DNA of 64,000 nucleotides from the NCBI GenBank assembly GCA_963773765.1, contig CAVZCC010000001.1, forward strand, positions 930,001-994,000, in the 5' to 3' direction. Both the position numbers and the translations under genes were made by a program. The notes under the pieces are model-generated. The model was not told where the DNA came from, ran no database searches, and saw only the letters and a program-made list of their open reading frames with translations. Positions 62,404 to 64,000 of this stretch are shown one piece after another. Each line of letters begins with the position of its first letter. The first letter of the stretch is position 1. Source of the DNA: CAVZCC01 sp963773765. GTDB lineage: Bacteria > Actinomycetota > Acidimicrobiia > Acidimicrobiales > Microtrichaceae.

Positions 62404-63722
62404 GGCTGCAGCCTCCGGGCCTCGTCGAAGGGCTGCACGTCCAGGCGCGACGTCGGACTCGTAGTCGAAGCTGAACCCGCCGATGTGCACGATGTCGCCG
62501 TTGCGGGCCCCGGCCCGGGCCAGGGCGCGGTCGACGCCCAGCCGGGCCAGCCGTTCACGGGCCACGTCGAGCGCCTCGGGGTTGGTGAGGTCGGACAGCC
62601 CGACCGCCCGGGCGGCCTCCCGGCCGAGCACCTCGAAGCTGCCGTCGTCGCGGCGGCCGATGCGGATGCCCTCCGGCGCGGGCCGCAGCGTCACGAAGCC
62701 CTCGGGCTCGGGCTCCGCGTCCCGGGTGCCCTCGACCGTCGACCCGCAACAGCCCCGAGCAGCCGGGGCATGCCCGCGCCGGTGACGGCGGACATCGTCG
62801 GCCCGTCGAAGGCGGCCAGCGTGTCTCGGGCTCGGCCAGGTCCGCCCTGGAGCCGACCCGGACCCGGGGACGCTCCAGCAGGTCGGGCCGGTACTGGGCC
62901 AGCTCGTCGAGCAGGACGCGCTCCTGGTCCGCCGGTGCTCGGGCCGGCCAGTCGGCGACAGGTCGATCAGCAGCAGCAGGACCCGGGCCCGCTCGATGTG
63001 GCGCAGGAACTGGTGGCCCAGGCCCTCGCCCTCGGCCGCGCCCTCGATCAGGCCGGGGATGTCGGCGACGACCATCTCGAACGCGGCTCGCCGACCGTCG
63101 TCCAGGCGGACCACACCCAGGTTGGGCTCGAGCGTGGTGAACGGGTAGTCGGCGATCTTCGGCTTGGCCGCGGAGATCCGGGAGATGAGCGTGGACTTGC
63201 CCACGTTGGGGAAGCCCGACCAGGGCGACGTCGGCCATGAGCTTGAGCTCCAGGCGGAGCCAGCGCTCCTCGCCGTACCTCGCCCTGCTCGGCGAACGCC
63301 GGCGCCCGCCGCTTGTTGGACAGGAACCGGGCGTTGCCCTTGCCGCCCAGGCCGCCCTCCGCGGCCAGCCAGCGGTCGCCGTCGTGCACGAGGTCGGCGA
63401 GCGACCTCGCCGTCACGGTCCTTGATCGATCGGTGCCGACGGGCACCGTGCACGACCAGTGTCGTCGCCGCCGGCGACCGTGCTTCTTCTTGCCCGAGCC
63501 GTGGGCACCCGCTGGCGGCCTTGCGGTGCGGGTGGTCCCGGAACGCCAGCAGCGACGCGACGTTGCGGTCCGCCACCAGCCAGACGTCGCCGCCCTTGCC
63601 GCCGTCGCCCCCGTCGGGACCGCCCACGGTCGACGTGGGCCTCACGGCGGAACGAGACGCAGCCCGGCGCCACCGTCACCGCCCTTGACGTTGAGGCCAC
63701 ACTCGTCCACGAAGTTCGACAC
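62400..63722 (-). CDS. obg: GTPase ObgE/CgtA, heavily frameshifted
   Basis: Obg is an essential GTPase linked to 50S assembly and stress. The corrected frame has the Obg glycine-rich domain (FVDECGLNVKGGDGGAG, GGPDGGDGGKGGDVWL) and G1 VALVGFPNVGKSTLISRIS. It also has DYPFTTLEPNLGVV, G3 VVADIPGLIEGAAEGEGLGHQFLRHIERARVLLLLID, and the C-terminal OCT domain ending LDVQPFDEARRLQP. The GTG at 63722 sits 7 nt after TATCCT on the minus strand. No rplU or rpmA is seen upstream within the window. Indels occur throughout, as in proB. Confidence 0.92.
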
Positions 63723-64000
63723 CCGGACAAGGATACGGGCCGCCCCGGGGTCGAGCCGCGACCCGTTCCGCCGGTCCGGACGGGCTGGCCGGCAGTGTCG
63801 GCGCCGGACCGCAGGCTCGCGGTCGCGGACCGCAGCGTCACTCCGCCCGCCGCGGTCCGACCGGGCCGTGGCCTGGGCCGGCACCATGGCCGGCCACCGC
63901 GTGGACGCGCCGGACCACCCGTGCGCCTCGCCCACGACGGCGCACCGGCACGGTCGGACCAGCCCGGCCGCTGGACCGGCCGGCCCGGGAGGACGCTCGA
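63723..64000. other. Non-coding edge with the obg -10 box
   Basis: TATCCT on the minus strand (63730-63735) ends 7 nt before the obg GTG and marks a likely leaderless start. Beyond it I see no gene to the window edge; in particular the lysine-rich L27 usually upstream of obg is absent. Confidence 0.4.

Noticed and set aside
54500..63722. Programmed frameshifting or gene decay in murJ, pspA, proB and obg
   Set aside because: The breaks are too many, occur in essential genes, have no common slippery site, and each disappears with one base removed while conserved residues continue.

Overview
The window is very GC-rich (about 70 percent or more by eye), densely coding DNA with short, often overlapping gene junctions. 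Several features point to an actinomycete: an F420-type luciferase-like oxidoreductase, a PPOX protein, a PAC2 proteasome-assembly protein, class II DAHP synthase, a LytR-C protein, a DUF2510 protein, split CrtYc/CrtYd lycopene cyclases, and many apparently leaderless starts with a TANNNT -10 box 6-8 nt before ATG/GTG. The overall gene style suggests the Acidimicrobiia (inference; no search was run).

Layout. 1-2.4 kb: a PPOX gene converging on lepA. 2.6-7.1 kb: rpsT opposite holA, a DHPS-like gene, comEC and comEA. 7.3-11.6 kb: mmsA and a thioredoxin-TPR gene, divergent from an APH-like kinase and a PAC2 gene. 11.6-20 kb: a lipoprotein sialidase and an unusual branched-chain-type ABC importer, made of a substrate-binding protein, one polypeptide fusing an MFS domain to two ABC ATPases, and a fused LivH-LivM permease. 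20-26.6 kb: F420 oxidoreductase, fatty acyl-AMP ligase, AlkZ-like protein and leuS. 26.7-27.1 kb: tRNA-Ala(GGC), followed 7 nt later by a 255-bp deletion derivative of an IS481-like element. 27.2-31.1 kb: SGNH lipoprotein, rsfS, a LytR-C gene, nadD and a sigma-70 factor. 31.3-38.2 kb: DAHP synthase and a carotenoid operon (crtE-crtI-crtB-crtYc-crtYd-idi) ending in an ASCH-like gene. 38.5-41.1 kb: sulfite reductase and cysH. 41.2-45 kb: cupin, GNAT-like, PaaX-like and GGDEF genes. 45.2-47.7 kb: a MoxR AAA+/VWA pair with palindromic tandem repeats at its 3' end. 47.7-52.4 kb: APH-like, VOC, ABC-F and proA. 52.4-60.4 kb: an envelope-type operon of a CbxX-like AAA+ ATPase, two substrate-binding-like proteins (one with a VWA domain), a membrane protein, MurJ and PspA. 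60.4-61.2 kb: a lower-GC island with a VOC gene. 61.3-63.7 kb: proB and obg.

Sequence quality is uneven. From 1 to about 44 kb there are only scattered single-base frameshifts. From 45 kb they increase, and at 54.5-63.7 kb conserved housekeeping genes (murJ, pspA, proB, obg) are broken roughly every 50-100 bp, mostly by one extra base just after a CG dinucleotide. I read these as consensus errors, not gene decay, and annotate such genes over their full span. The VOC island inside this zone is intact.

How the genes work together. comEC and comEA suggest DNA uptake. idi, crtE, crtB, crtI and crtYc/d make a complete route from isoprenoid precursors to a cyclised C40 carotenoid. Sulfite reductase and APS reductase form the last steps of assimilatory sulfate reduction. 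proB and proA make glutamate semialdehyde for proline but lie 9 kb apart. The two AAA+/VWA modules and the MurJ-PspA block point to envelope assembly or stress functions.
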